Part shown: positions 34,324 to 42,002 of the stretch, one piece after another
Layout of the letters: each line of letters begins with the position of its first letter
How positions within the stretch are numbered: position 1 is the stretch's first letter
DNA from: Flavobacteriales bacterium 34_180_T64
Lineage (GTDB): Bacteria; Bacteroidota; Bacteroidia; Flavobacteriales; Flavobacteriaceae
Assembly (NCBI GenBank): GCA_002162765.1
Contig: MAAR01000015.1
Coordinates: 1 to 42,299 of the forward strand
DNA: 42,299 nt
Direction: 5' to 3'
Made by a program: the position numbers and the translations under genes
The notes under the pieces: model-generated
What the model saw: the letters and a program-made list of their open reading frames with translations, nothing else
Told to the model about the DNA's origin: nothing
Database searches by the model: none

Positions 34324-35592
34324 ATGGCGAAAAAAGACCCGTACGCTGCTTTACGAATAAAAGAATTCAACATATTTATTGTGTTACGATTTGCCTTAGT
34401 ATTTGCTTGGTCAATGCAATTTATTGTGATTGAATGGCAGGTGTATTCCTTGACAAAAGATCCATTGTCGCTTGGTATTATCGGGCTGATGGAGATTATT
34501 CCAGCGTTTACCATGGCATTGTTTGCCGGTCATATTGTTGATCAAAAGGAGAAAAGAAACCTCTTGGCCATATGTATCGCCGCATTTTCACTTATAAGTT
34601 TGGGTTTGTTTTTATTGACATGGCCAAAAGTAATTGCAGATTGGTCTACCAATTCAATTTTGTATGGCATTTATACTTTGGTGTTTTTTGGTGGCTTTCT
34701 ACGTTCATTTTTTGGACCTACCATTTTTTCATTGGTCGCTTTAATTGTTCCTAAAAAGATTTATCCCAATGCCGCTACCTGGAGTAGTTCTACTTGGCAA
34801 ATGGCATCTGTTTTAGGGCCTGCTTTTGCTGGTTTTGCAATTAATTGGATTGGTGTGCATTGGGCGTTATGTATTGTATTTGGACTAGTTATGTTTTCAT
34901 TAGTCGTTTTATTTCAAATTAAACGGAAACCAATTTTGAACCCTAAAATTGGAGAGCCCGTAATGCAAAGTTTAAAGGAAGGCGTCAAATTTGTATTTAA
35001 AACAAAGGCAATTTTAGGCGCAATTACTTTAGATATGGTCGCTGTTCTTTTTGGTGGAGCAGTGGCTTTATTACCTATTTTTGCACAGGATATTTTGGAA
35101 GTTGGTTCGGAAGGATTTGGGGTATTAAGAGCAGCGCCTGCAGTAGGTGCATTTTTAACGATGTTAATAACGGCCTATATTCCTATTAGTAAGAATGCTG
35201 GACTAAAATTACTGGGAGCTATTTTTGGATTCGGTATTTGTATTATAGTATTTGGATTGTCTTCGATCTTTTGGATTTCCGTTGTGGCATTATTTTTCAG
35301 CGGTGTTACAGATGGAGTGTCAATGGTAATTCGTCAAACAATTTTACAAATAAAAACACCAGATCACATGAGAGGACGTGTTGCATCAGTAAACTCCATG
35401 TTTGTGGGCTCTTCTAACGAGTTGGGAGCTTTTGAAAGTGGATTGACTGCTAAACTCATGGGAACTGTTACGGCAGTTGTGTTTGGAGGAACAATGACCT
35501 TAATAACGGTGGTCACAACAGGAATTGTATCACCTTCATTTAGAAAGCTTGACCTTACTAAGGATATTGAAGCGCATGAGAATAGTGACTAA
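34324..35592 (+). CDS. MFS transporter, 422 aa
   Basis: The hydrophobic protein has about 12 predicted membrane segments and an MFS loop between helices 2 and 3, AGHIVDQKEKRN, which fits the GxxxDrxGRR-type motif loosely. It resembles the MFS_3/EntS-like exporters, with RSFFGPTIFSLVALIVP and RGRVASVNSMFVGSSNELGAFESG in the second half. The substrate is unknown. It follows recJ by 4 bases and is probably co-transcribed. Its stop overlaps the convergent hydrolase gene by 4 bases. Confidence 0.87.
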   Translation: MAKKDPYAALRIKEFNIFIVLRFALVFAWSMQFIVIEWQVYSLTKDPLSLGIIGLMEIIPAFTMALFAGHIVDQKEKRNLLAICIAAFSLISLGLFLLTWPKVIADWSTNSILYGIYTLVFFGGFLRSFFGPTIFSLVALIVPKKIYPNAATWSSSTWQMASVLGPAFAGFAINWIGVHWALCIVFGLVMFSLVVLFQIKRKPILNPKIGEPVMQSLKEGVKFVFKTKAILGAITLDMVAVLFGGAVALLPIFAQDILEVGSEGFGVLRAAPAVGAFLTMLITAYIPISKNAGLKLLGAIFGFGICIIVFGLSSIFWISVVALFFSGVTDGVSMVIRQTILQIKTPDHMRGRVASVNSMFVGSSNELGAFESGLTAKLMGTVTAVVFGGTMTLITVVTTGIVSPSFRKLDLTKDIEAHENSD

Positions 35593-36440
35593 GCTTTTAT
35601 AAAATCATGGATTAAATTTACAATCTGATTAGATTTTTCTTCTGGAATAAAATGTTTGGCTTCGATAATATGGATGTTTTCCGCCTTTATGTTTAAATTC
35701 ATAGGTACTTTATCTTTCATTTTTTCATAAACTAAAAATGAATCGTCTTTACCCCATATTAAAAGCTTTTGCATAGAAAGGTTTTCAAAAACCTTGGAGT
35801 AGTCGGGTAAATTATTACAGGTGTTTGAGAAGAAATGATACATGGCTTTAGTTTTACCTTCAAGTAATGGTTTTTTATAACCCTCTAGATCCGTTTTTGA
35901 AATTATATTGGCATTTGTTAGACCAGCATTAAATAAGCCTTTTAGCATGGCTTTTGTAGTAATTCCATTATTATACAATGCCATTATACATTTGGCCAAA
36001 AAGCCTTTTTTAAATCGAATAGGAGGTTTAAACCCTTCCTCATAAATTATAGTATTGAGTATGATAAGATTGTTAATACGATGAGGCTCTAGCTTTAATA
36101 ATTCCCAAGTCCACAAGCCACCAGCATCATGAAACACATGATTCCAGTTATTAATCTGTAGACTATTCATTAATTCAATTAAGCGTTTGGCCTGTTCATT
36201 TGGAGCATAAATGTTATATCCTTTAGGCGAATCACTAGATCCAAATCCGAGCATATCGGGAACAATAACCCGATAGTTTTGTGAAAGTTGCTCAATCATT
36301 TTTCTATATAGCCATCCCGATGTAGGAACACCATGAAGTAACACCAAAACCTCACCTTGCCCTCTATCAATATACTTAATTGTACCATCTGAGGATAGAA
36401 AGGATTGTTGTTCTTTCCTAAATTGAGCGTATGTAGTCAT
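35589..36440 (-). CDS. Alpha/beta hydrolase with Asp nucleophile (haloalkane dehalogenase/epoxide hydrolase-like)
   Basis: The oxyanion-hole region is VLLHGVPTSGWLYRKMIEQL and the nucleophile elbow is HVFHDAGGLWTW, placing Asp105 where esterases have Ser. This is typical of haloalkane dehalogenases, fluoroacetate dehalogenases and epoxide hydrolases. The His at the end of the fold is in IIEAKHFIPEE. The Asn of HGNPTS and the Trp of HDWG that bind halide in haloalkane dehalogenases are Val and Ala here, so dehalogenation of haloalkanes is doubtful. The substrate is unknown. It is a single gene, convergent with the MFS gene. Confidence 0.85.
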   Translation of the reverse strand: MTTYAQFRKEQQSFLSSDGTIKYIDRGQGEVLVLLHGVPTSGWLYRKMIEQLSQNYRVIVPDMLGFGSSDSPKGYNIYAPNEQAKRLIELMNSLQINNWNHVFHDAGGLWTWELLKLEPHRINNLIILNTIIYEEGFKPPIRFKKGFLAKCIMALYNNGITTKAMLKGLFNAGLTNANIISKTDLEGYKKPLLEGKTKAMYHFFSNTCNNLPDYSKVFENLSMQKLLIWGKDDSFLVYEKMKDKVPMNLNIKAENIHIIEAKHFIPEEKSNQIVNLIHDFIKA

Positions 36441-36482
36441 ATTGAATTGGTTTTGCTTTTGGTCGTATAAAGCAGTGATTAC

Positions 36483-37259
36483 CTATTTATAAGAATTCAA
36501 TTCAAAGGTATTGCCATCAAAAACGCCATAGGTATAATAATTAATCCAATCGCCCAGATTAATATATTTAGACTGGTCGTTGAGGTCAATATTTAGGGGT
36601 AAATGTCGATGACCAAACACAAAATAATCTCTATGTTTCTGGGTTAGTTTCTTTTTGCAGTATTGTACCAACCACTCTTGGTCTTCTCCTAAAAATTTAG
36701 CATCCTCATCTCCTGAAATCATCTTATTTTTAACTGACATGTAATGTCCAATTCGCATTCCAAAATCAGGATGTATTACCCGTTTAAACAACCATTGACA
36801 TATTGGATTTGTAAAAACTTTTTTCATTCGTTTATAACCTTTATCGTCAGGACCAAGACCATCACCATGACCAATAAAAAAAGACGTTTGATTGAAAGTG
36901 AATTCTTGAGGTTTGTGAAAAACAGGTATTTGTAGTTCTTCTTCAAAATAACCGCTCATCCAAAGATCATGATTTCCAACAAAGTAATAAATTGGAATTC
37001 CAGAGTCCGAGATTTCGGCAAGCTTTCCGAGCGTTCTGGTAAATCCTTTTGGGATTACTTTTTTGTATTCCATCCAAAAATCGAATAAATCACCAAGCAA
37101 AAAAATGGCAGCAGCATCCTGTTTGATTTCATCTAACCAAGCTACAAATTTCTTTTCTCGTGGTAAGGATGCTTCTTTGGTAGGCGCTCCTAAATGATTA
37201 TCACTAGAAAAATATATTTTTTTTCCATCCTGAATTGATATGTGATGCGAATTAGTCAT
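36483..37259 (-). CDS. lpxH: UDP-2,3-diacylglucosamine diphosphatase-like phosphoesterase
   Basis: LpxH hydrolyses UDP-2,3-diacylglucosamine to lipid X in lipid A synthesis. The metallophosphoesterase motifs are in order: SSDNHLG, LLGDLFDFW, FVGNHDLWM, FIGHGDGLG and VFGHRHLPL. The usual DxH of the first motif reads DNH. I place the start at 37259 (MTNSHHISIQDGKKIYFSSD), which overlaps the queD stop by 8 bases; the frame from 37283 would overlap further. The middle insertion (GYKRMKKVFTNPICQWLFKRVIHP) is typical of the Bacteroidota form. It probably belongs to one operon with queD and the two small ORFs. Confidence 0.88.
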   Translation of the reverse strand: MTNSHHISIQDGKKIYFSSDNHLGAPTKEASLPREKKFVAWLDEIKQDAAAIFLLGDLFDFWMEYKKVIPKGFTRTLGKLAEISDSGIPIYYFVGNHDLWMSGYFEEELQIPVFHKPQEFTFNQTSFFIGHGDGLGPDDKGYKRMKKVFTNPICQWLFKRVIHPDFGMRIGHYMSVKNKMISGDEDAKFLGEDQEWLVQYCKKKLTQKHRDYFVFGHRHLPLNIDLNDQSKYINLGDWINYYTYGVFDGNTFELNSYK

Positions 37260-37704
37260 TATCAATCGCAAACCATTCGGCAAAAGATGTCGCTGTTTCC
37301 TGTAGTTTTAAAGAGTGAAGTTTAATGTTTTTTGGTAGTCGTTTTTTGATTTTTGAGGCAAAATCAATAACCATCATTTCGCTAGTAGGCTGATAATCGA
37401 CTAATAACACATTGTGATCTCTAGCTTCCAATTCCTTTGCTAACTCAATATGAGGTGTGTTTTTATTAAAAACAGTTGCATGATCAAAAATATCAACGAT
37501 ATCTTCTTTAACAATTTTTTTAAGGTCACCAAAATCAATTACCATCCCGAATTTCACGTTGGATTGATCAGTAATAGGTTGACCAATTACTGTCACTGAT
37601 AATCTGTAACTATGGCCATGCACGTTTTTACATTTACCGTCGTAACCATAAAGCGCGTGCCCTGTCTCGAATGAGAATTGTTTTGTAATTCGTATGTTAC
37701 TCAT
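37252..37704 (-). CDS. queD: 6-carboxytetrahydropterin synthase (QueD)/6-pyruvoyl-tetrahydropterin synthase family
   Basis: QueD makes 6-carboxy-5,6,7,8-tetrahydropterin from dihydroneopterin triphosphate in queuosine and 7-deazaguanine synthesis. The zinc-binding histidines are in FSFETGHAL and VHGHSYRLSV. The catalytic Cys sits in GKCKNVHGHSY, and EATSFAEW-type residues at the end read LQETATSFAEWF. At 150 residues it is normal. It overlaps lpxH at its 3' end, and its ATG overlaps the stop of a 26-codon ORF by one base, so translation is coupled on both sides. Confidence 0.9.
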   Translation of the reverse strand: MSNIRITKQFSFETGHALYGYDGKCKNVHGHSYRLSVTVIGQPITDQSNVKFGMVIDFGDLKKIVKEDIVDIFDHATVFNKNTPHIELAKELEARDHNVLLVDYQPTSEMMVIDFASKIKKRLPKNIKLHSLKLQETATSFAEWFAIDND

Positions 37705-37784
37705 TAACGTCTTTTATTTTTATTGTAAAAATAAACTATAACTAGTACAATTGCCAATGCCAGAAAAAGTACATTCCCTCCCAT
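37704..37784 (-). CDS. Tiny membrane ORF coupled to queD, 26 aa
   Basis: The ORF reads MGGNVLFLALAIVLVIVYFY then a basic NKNKRR tail, a single membrane helix with positive charges expected inside. Its stop TAA shares a base with the queD ATG (TAATG), and its ATG begins 1 base after the stop of the preceding 57-codon ORF. The perfect gene-to-gene coupling on both sides and the clean helix support a real peptide. No function is assigned. Confidence 0.5.
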   Translation of the reverse strand: MGGNVLFLALAIVLVIVYFYNKNKRR

Positions 37785-37785
37785 A

Positions 37786-37959
37786 TTAGTCTTTATTAAT
37801 TCTAGTTTTATTATATCTATAAATTGCATATGCTATGATTACCAATACTACAAATGGCAACATTGAACCAATAAACACGCCAATTTCATAATTTGAATCT
37901 GGAGCATTATTCATTTTATCTTCGATATCTACATTTTGAATAAGACTTAGTAAAAGCAT
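37786..37959 (-). CDS. Small single-pass membrane protein, 57 aa
   Basis: It opens MLLLSLIQNVDIEDKMNNAP, followed by a membrane helix (GVFIGSMLPFVVLVIIAYAIY) at about residues 27-47 and a basic tail RYNKTRINKD. The ORF lies 1 base upstream of the 26-codon ORF that is coupled to queD, and 29 bases downstream of the MATE gene stop on the other side of the gap. Its topology recalls small accessory subunits of membrane complexes, but I cannot assign one. Confidence 0.5.
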   Translation of the reverse strand: MLLLSLIQNVDIEDKMNNAPDSNYEIGVFIGSMLPFVVLVIIAYAIYRYNKTRINKD

Positions 37960-37988
37960 CGCTAAAATTTATAAATAATATGTCAAAG

Positions 37989-39323
37989 TTACGTCTTTTG
38001 TGAAAGCGGTAAAAATAGTTGTCTAAATTTAATTATTAATGGAAATCCTCTAGCTATAATCCAGAAAGTCATTGCGATAAATATAGCGAAGAGTTTATAA
38101 TCGAGGTGATCTAGCCAAAACAATATAGGAATAAAAACCAAAAACGTTGAAAGCAATAAGATGTTACGAAGAATTTTCATTTTTCCAAGACCTTTAAAAA
38201 TACCATCAAATATAAATGCTAAAGCGCAGAGTGGTTGCATGGCTAATACAATCCAGAACACTTCATAAAATGTTTTCAAAACCTCAGAATCATTTGTGAA
38301 TAGAGTGCCCAACGGATAGTAAAGTATACCACCAATAATCGCAATAATGATTCCGATAATAATTCCATACTTAATTAATTTATTACTTAAATGAATGAGC
38401 GCTCTATATTCTTTTCCTCCCAACAGTTTTCCAGATAAAATATTACCTGCACTTGCATAACCATCAATTATAAAAGCACCCAGAAACCATAAATTTATAG
38501 CGATGGTGTATGCAGCAATATAAGCCGCTCCATATCCTGTAGCGAACTTAGTAGCAAAATATAAAGTAACGTTAAGAGCAATAGTACGAACAAATAAGTT
38601 AAGAATCATGAACACAAAACGCTTAATCTCTTTATTAAAAGGAAGATGTAATTTTAAAGGTATTTCAGTTTTTTTAAGTAAAAAGAAAGCTGCTGAAAGC
38701 GCCATAAACAATTGAGCAATCACACTGGCATAGGCTGCGCCTGAAATATGCATTGGAACAAGATAATCGTCAATTCCATACACCAGAATAACATCGAGAA
38801 CAATGTTTATTGACGCACCGATAATCGCAATTATCATTGGATAAAATGTATTTTGTAATCCTCTAAACGCACCAAATACTGCAATAGTAAATAGCGTAAA
38901 AGGGAAACCGAATACTCGAATTCTATAATACTCTACGCTGTAATCTAAAATGATGTCTGAAGCATTGTAGAGCTTAAAAATTTGTTGTGCGAAAGGATAA
39001 GTGCCAATAATAATTAAGACACTTAGAGACGTAACAATAAAAATTGCTTGTGCAGGTAAGTTTTTTATTTTGTCTAGTTGATTTGCTCCGAGATATTGTG
39101 AAACTATAGATGAAATTGCGCTTCGGGTTTGTCCCAAAACCCAAATTAACATAGAAATAAAAGCACCAACAATACCTACGGCTGCCAATGACTCTGTTGC
39201 ATTGAAGTCCATGTTTCCTACAATAGCGGTATCTGTAATAGAGAGAATTGGTTCAGATACACCGGCTATCAATGCAGGGATAGCAAGTTTGTTAATATGT
39301 TTTAAGCTAATATTTGTACTCAC
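37989..39323 (-). CDS. MATE-family multidrug/cation efflux transporter
   Basis: The 444-residue integral membrane protein has about 12 hydrophobic segments in two similar halves. It shows MATE hallmarks: LAIPALIAGVSEPILSITDTA at the start, FRGLQNTFYPMI after helix 4, and the second-half SAGNILSGKLLGGKEY. It belongs to the DinF-like branch of MATE proteins (Na+- or H+-coupled drug exporters). The start overlaps the stop of the GNAT gene by 4 bases (ATGA), so the two are coupled; the substrate is not known. Confidence 0.9.
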   Translation of the reverse strand: MSTNISLKHINKLAIPALIAGVSEPILSITDTAIVGNMDFNATESLAAVGIVGAFISMLIWVLGQTRSAISSIVSQYLGANQLDKIKNLPAQAIFIVTSLSVLIIIGTYPFAQQIFKLYNASDIILDYSVEYYRIRVFGFPFTLFTIAVFGAFRGLQNTFYPMIIAIIGASINIVLDVILVYGIDDYLVPMHISGAAYASVIAQLFMALSAAFFLLKKTEIPLKLHLPFNKEIKRFVFMILNLFVRTIALNVTLYFATKFATGYGAAYIAAYTIAINLWFLGAFIIDGYASAGNILSGKLLGGKEYRALIHLSNKLIKYGIIIGIIIAIIGGILYYPLGTLFTNDSEVLKTFYEVFWIVLAMQPLCALAFIFDGIFKGLGKMKILRNILLLSTFLVFIPILFWLDHLDYKLFAIFIAMTFWIIARGFPLIIKFRQLFLPLSQKT

Positions 39324-39820
39324 AGAATTAATTCATAACAATAGAATGGATGTTCACTTTGCTTCGGGAAATAAATTTCCCCTAATCGTTTATAGCCGCG
39401 AAGTTCGTAAAATTTTTGATTTCTTAAATTTTGAGAGAAGGTATCTAATCGAATAGAATCAAAATGATTATTTCGGGCAAAAGTTTCTGCAAAATCCATA
39501 AGTAGTCTTGCCTGACCCTTTCCTTGTTGATTTGGATGAATAGCTAAACGATGAATGTAAATGTTTTTTCCATCCGGTGTTAACCAAGGAATCGGATTGT
39601 ATTCTTCATCTTTAATCTTAGATAAAACAATACATCCTATAACTTTTGAGTTTATTTCTTGTACGTATAATTCCTCTCGTTGGACATCAATTTCAAAAGG
39701 TTCTCTATTGGGATAGTGTTCGTTCCATTGAAATATACTGTTACTTGTCATGAATACAGCACAAGCTTTTGTAATGTCCAATATTCTGTCAATATCTGTA
39801 AGCGTTCCTTTACGAATCAT
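39320..39820 (-). CDS. GNAT-family N-acetyltransferase
   Basis: The 166-residue protein has the acetyl-CoA-binding signature HPNQQGKGQARLLMDFAE (pattern Q/R-x-x-G-x-G/A), the preceding strand IYIHRLAIH, and a late FYELRGYKRLGEIYF. The acceptor substrate cannot be predicted. It overlaps the MATE gene by 4 bases and lies upstream of it, so both are likely one operon. The gene is divergent from usp with 57 bases between starts. Confidence 0.88.
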   Translation of the reverse strand: MIRKGTLTDIDRILDITKACAVFMTSNSIFQWNEHYPNREPFEIDVQREELYVQEINSKVIGCIVLSKIKDEEYNPIPWLTPDGKNIYIHRLAIHPNQQGKGQARLLMDFAETFARNNHFDSIRLDTFSQNLRNQKFYELRGYKRLGEIYFPKQSEHPFYCYELIL

Positions 39821-39830
39821 TTATAATGTT

Positions 39831-39838
39831 TACTTTTG
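39831..39838 (+). promoter_or_regulatory. Putative -7 box (TACTTTTG) for the Usp gene
   Basis: Match to TAnnTTTG, 39 bases upstream of the chosen start at 39878. It also argues against the longer frame from 39836, which would begin inside this box. Confidence 0.45.
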
Positions 39839-39877
39839 CACTTTATATCTTGTAAAGTTAGGTTTAAATTATTGATT

Positions 39878-40675
39878 ATGAAGAAAATTTTAGTACCAGT
39901 AGGTTCCTCCAAGAATGCTCAAAGTCATTTACAGTATGCAGTTGATTTTGCGAAAGCATTTGGAGCAAAAGTTTATGTTGTGCAAGTATTTAATGTGTAT
40001 ACTAAAGCAGGCACAATGATTAAAGTTGACTACATTTTAGAGCGTGAAAGCAGAGCGTTTTTAAATAGCCATGTCGCTAAAATTGACACAAAAGGAGTTG
40101 AAATTATTACAAGAACTCTAAAAGGTGAGCTTGTAGATACAATTGAGTTAATCTGTAAAAATTCTAAAATTGATCTTATCTTATTAGAGCCAAGAATTAA
40201 TTCTGAAAATGATGAGGTATATTTAGGAAAAACTTCTGGAAAAATTGTTAAGCAAACTAATATCCCAGCACTAATTGTTCCTGAAGGTTATAAATTTAGA
40301 CCTATTATTTATGTGTTGATGGCTTTAAAATCTGCCATAATTAAAAAGGAAGATGCTTTGGTTCCATTAATAAGTATCAAAGACCATTTCAAATCGATAG
40401 TAAATTTATTATTGGTGAAAACACCACATCATAATGATGGAGATTTTGATGTTAATGATGAATTAAAAGCCTTAATTACAAATACAACGTACAGTGAGAA
40501 CGGTACTACCTATCAAGGTGTTTTAGAACATTACAAAGACAATGATCCAGATTTATTGTGTGTAGTTAGACGTAAACGCGGCTTTTTTGTTAAGCTTTGG
40601 GAAAAGAATAAAATTTTAAAGAAAGATTTTCAGAGCTCGACATTACCTGTTTTGGTATTGAGTGGTTTAAAATAA
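39878..40675 (+). CDS. Universal stress protein (two-domain Usp)
   Basis: Starting at MKKILVPVGSSKNAQSHL (39878) this gives 265 residues. The first Usp domain (about 1-140) has the opening strand KKILVPV, LILLEPRI and the SGKIVKQTNIPALIVPEG end, though the classical GxxGxxxxxxxxGS(x) ATP loop is altered (LGKTSGKIVKQT). A second, weaker Usp-like domain follows. Such proteins help survival under stress and may bind ATP; the role here is inferred. It is single-gene and followed by tRNA-Ala 5 bases after its stop. Confidence 0.82.
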   Translation: MKKILVPVGSSKNAQSHLQYAVDFAKAFGAKVYVVQVFNVYTKAGTMIKVDYILERESRAFLNSHVAKIDTKGVEIITRTLKGELVDTIELICKNSKIDLILLEPRINSENDEVYLGKTSGKIVKQTNIPALIVPEGYKFRPIIYVLMALKSAIIKKEDALVPLISIKDHFKSIVNLLLVKTPHHNDGDFDVNDELKALITNTTYSENGTTYQGVLEHYKDNDPDLLCVVRRKRGFFVKLWEKNKILKKDFQSSTLPVLVLSGLK

Positions 40676-40680
40676 GATTC

Positions 40681-40754
40681 GGGGATGTAGCTCAGCTGGC
40701 TAGAGCACTTGACTGGCAGTCAAGAGGTCGTGGGTTCGAGTCCCATCTTCTCCA
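40681..40754 (+). tRNA. tRNA-Ala (anticodon GGC)
   Basis: The cloverleaf is complete: acceptor GGGGATG, D stem GCTC/GAGC, anticodon arm CTTGA-CTGGCAG-TCAAG with anticodon GGC, T arm GTGGG-TTCGAGT-CCCAT, acceptor 3' strand CTTCTCC and discriminator A. The pair at 3-70 is G-U, the identity element of tRNA-Ala. The 6-67 position is a T-T mismatch. CCA is not encoded. It starts 5 bases after the usp stop and is the probable anchor of the accessory DNA to its right. Confidence 0.9.
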
Positions 40755-40803
40755 CTTGTATTATAGGGTGTTTCAAGAAGATTCTATATTTTATTTATCC
40801 ATA

Positions 40804-40823
40804 AGGTTAAACATAGGTTAAAC
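40804..40823. repeat. Direct repeat GGTTAAAC-ATA-GGTTAAAC beside tRNA-Ala, possible integrase-site remnant
   Basis: Two copies of AGGTTAAAC (40804-40812 and 40815-40823) have an 11-base period, 50 bases downstream of the tRNA-Ala gene. The spacing and the ATA linker match the repeat upstream of the integrase at 6064-6082. No integrase gene is present nearby in the window, so it may be a scar or one end of an element lying to the right. Confidence 0.45.
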
Positions 40824-40905
40824 TAATCTATGTTTTTTTGAGATTATCAAAAGAGTGTTTTCGAATTTGGTTGTTTAAAATTCAAAAAAAACAGCTCAAA
40901 AAAAA

Positions 40906-40964
40906 AAGCGAGGCTTTTCCGCAAAGAAATTCAGAAGTAATTAATTATACTTGCTGCTGTAGCA
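40906..40964 (-). repeat. Degenerate solo attC-like half-site
   Basis: Positions 40906-40950 align without gaps to 1059-1103 of the cassette B attC-like site, with about 37 of 45 identities by eye. The match continues into the flank, where CAGCTCAAAA corresponds to ACGAGCTCAT. The outer core here is degenerate, GCTGTAGCA at 40956-40964 (compare GTTGTAGCC). The opposite arm is not recognisable. The site abuts the stop of the dehydrogenase gene exactly as the intact sites abut their cassette genes. Confidence 0.6.
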
Positions 40965-40967
40965 TCG

Positions 40968-41945
40968 TTAGTTTACAGTAATTACTATTTTGCCATTGTG
41001 TAGTCCATCTCCAAACCGTTGAATCGCCCAAGGGATTTTGTCAAAAGAATAAGGACCGTCTATAACGCATTTTATCTTGTTGTCCTCATAAAGTTGATTG
41101 ATGTACTCCAAATCCTTATTAGCTTTTAACATAACCATGTAAACACGTTTCTTGCTAAATAACTTTAGTATTGGACTCATATAAAGCATTTGCAACAGAT
41201 TACCAGATTTACCGCCAATTGAAACGTATTTTCCTTCCGGTTCTAGAACCTTTAAAAATTTCCATAGTGATCGATTGGTCTTGCAATCAAGGATTAAATC
41301 ATATTGCTGATTTCTCTTAGTAAAGTCATCTTTTTTATAGTCAATTACGTTGTCAAAACCTTGAGTTTCCATCGCTTTTAATTTTTCACCTGTATCGACT
41401 CCTGTAACCTCTGTGTTGTATAGTTTTGCAATTTGAAGTCCAAATGAACCAACTCCACCACCACCACCGTTTATCAAGATCTTCTGGCCATCTTTAATCT
41501 GCCCCACATCCAGAAGGCCTTGTAAAGCTAGCATTGCTGCATGTGGAATACTTGCGGCCTCTTCAAAACTCATGCTATTTGGTTTTCGAGCTAGTGCTTT
41601 CTCATCTATGCAAATAAACTCTGCAAAGCTACCAAATCCGAATTGTGAGATGTCACCGTAAACAGCATCCCCAGCTTTAAACATTGTAGCATTATTTCCA
41701 ACCTGTTCCACAATCCCAGAAAACTCCATTCCTGGGATTATTAATTTTTTTCTAGGACTAAATATTCCAAAGAATAGTCGATAAGAAAAAGGTTTTCCGG
41801 TGGTAATACACCAATCGTAATCATTAATGGTTGTTGCACAAACGTTAACCTGAACCTCAGTATTATTAGGGTCAGGTCGTTCTGTTTCAATAAGCTTAAG
41901 AACTTTGGCCGGTTCTCCGTAGTTTTTAATATTATATGCTTTCAT
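40968..41945 (-). CDS. Medium-chain NAD(P)-dependent alcohol dehydrogenase/quinone oxidoreductase-like protein
   Basis: The 325-residue protein has the GroES-like N-terminal domain of the MDR family (PGMEFSGIVEQVGNNATMFKAGDAVYG) and a nucleotide-binding loop ILINGGGGGVGSFGLQIAKL. The catalytic zinc Cys and structural zinc Cys cluster of alcohol dehydrogenases are missing, so it belongs to the quinone oxidoreductase-like branch and probably uses NADPH. Its substrate is unknown. Its 3' end abuts a degenerate attC-like site and its start is 9 bases from an insertion-sequence end. It may be a former cassette gene cut off from its original upstream DNA. Confidence 0.85.
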   Translation of the reverse strand: MKAYNIKNYGEPAKVLKLIETERPDPNNTEVQVNVCATTINDYDWCITTGKPFSYRLFFGIFSPRKKLIIPGMEFSGIVEQVGNNATMFKAGDAVYGDISQFGFGSFAEFICIDEKALARKPNSMSFEEAASIPHAAMLALQGLLDVGQIKDGQKILINGGGGGVGSFGLQIAKLYNTEVTGVDTGEKLKAMETQGFDNVIDYKKDDFTKRNQQYDLILDCKTNRSLWKFLKVLEPEGKYVSIGGKSGNLLQMLYMSPILKLFSKKRVYMVMLKANKDLEYINQLYEDNKIKCVIDGPYSFDKIPWAIQRFGDGLHNGKIVITVN

Positions 41946-41962
41946 ATTTACTAATGTTCGTT

Positions 41963-42002
41963 AAGGCACATAGTTTACAAAGTTAAAGGCACATGCTTTA
42001 CA
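41963..42002. repeat. Short direct repeats in the insertion-sequence end
   Basis: AAGGCACATAGTTTACA (41963-41979) and AAGGCACATGCTTTACA (41986-42002) are 15 of 17 identical and 23 bases apart. They lie between the presumed IS terminus and the transposase stop. Multiple short repeats at the ends are typical of transposase-binding sites in IS481-like elements. Confidence 0.5.
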
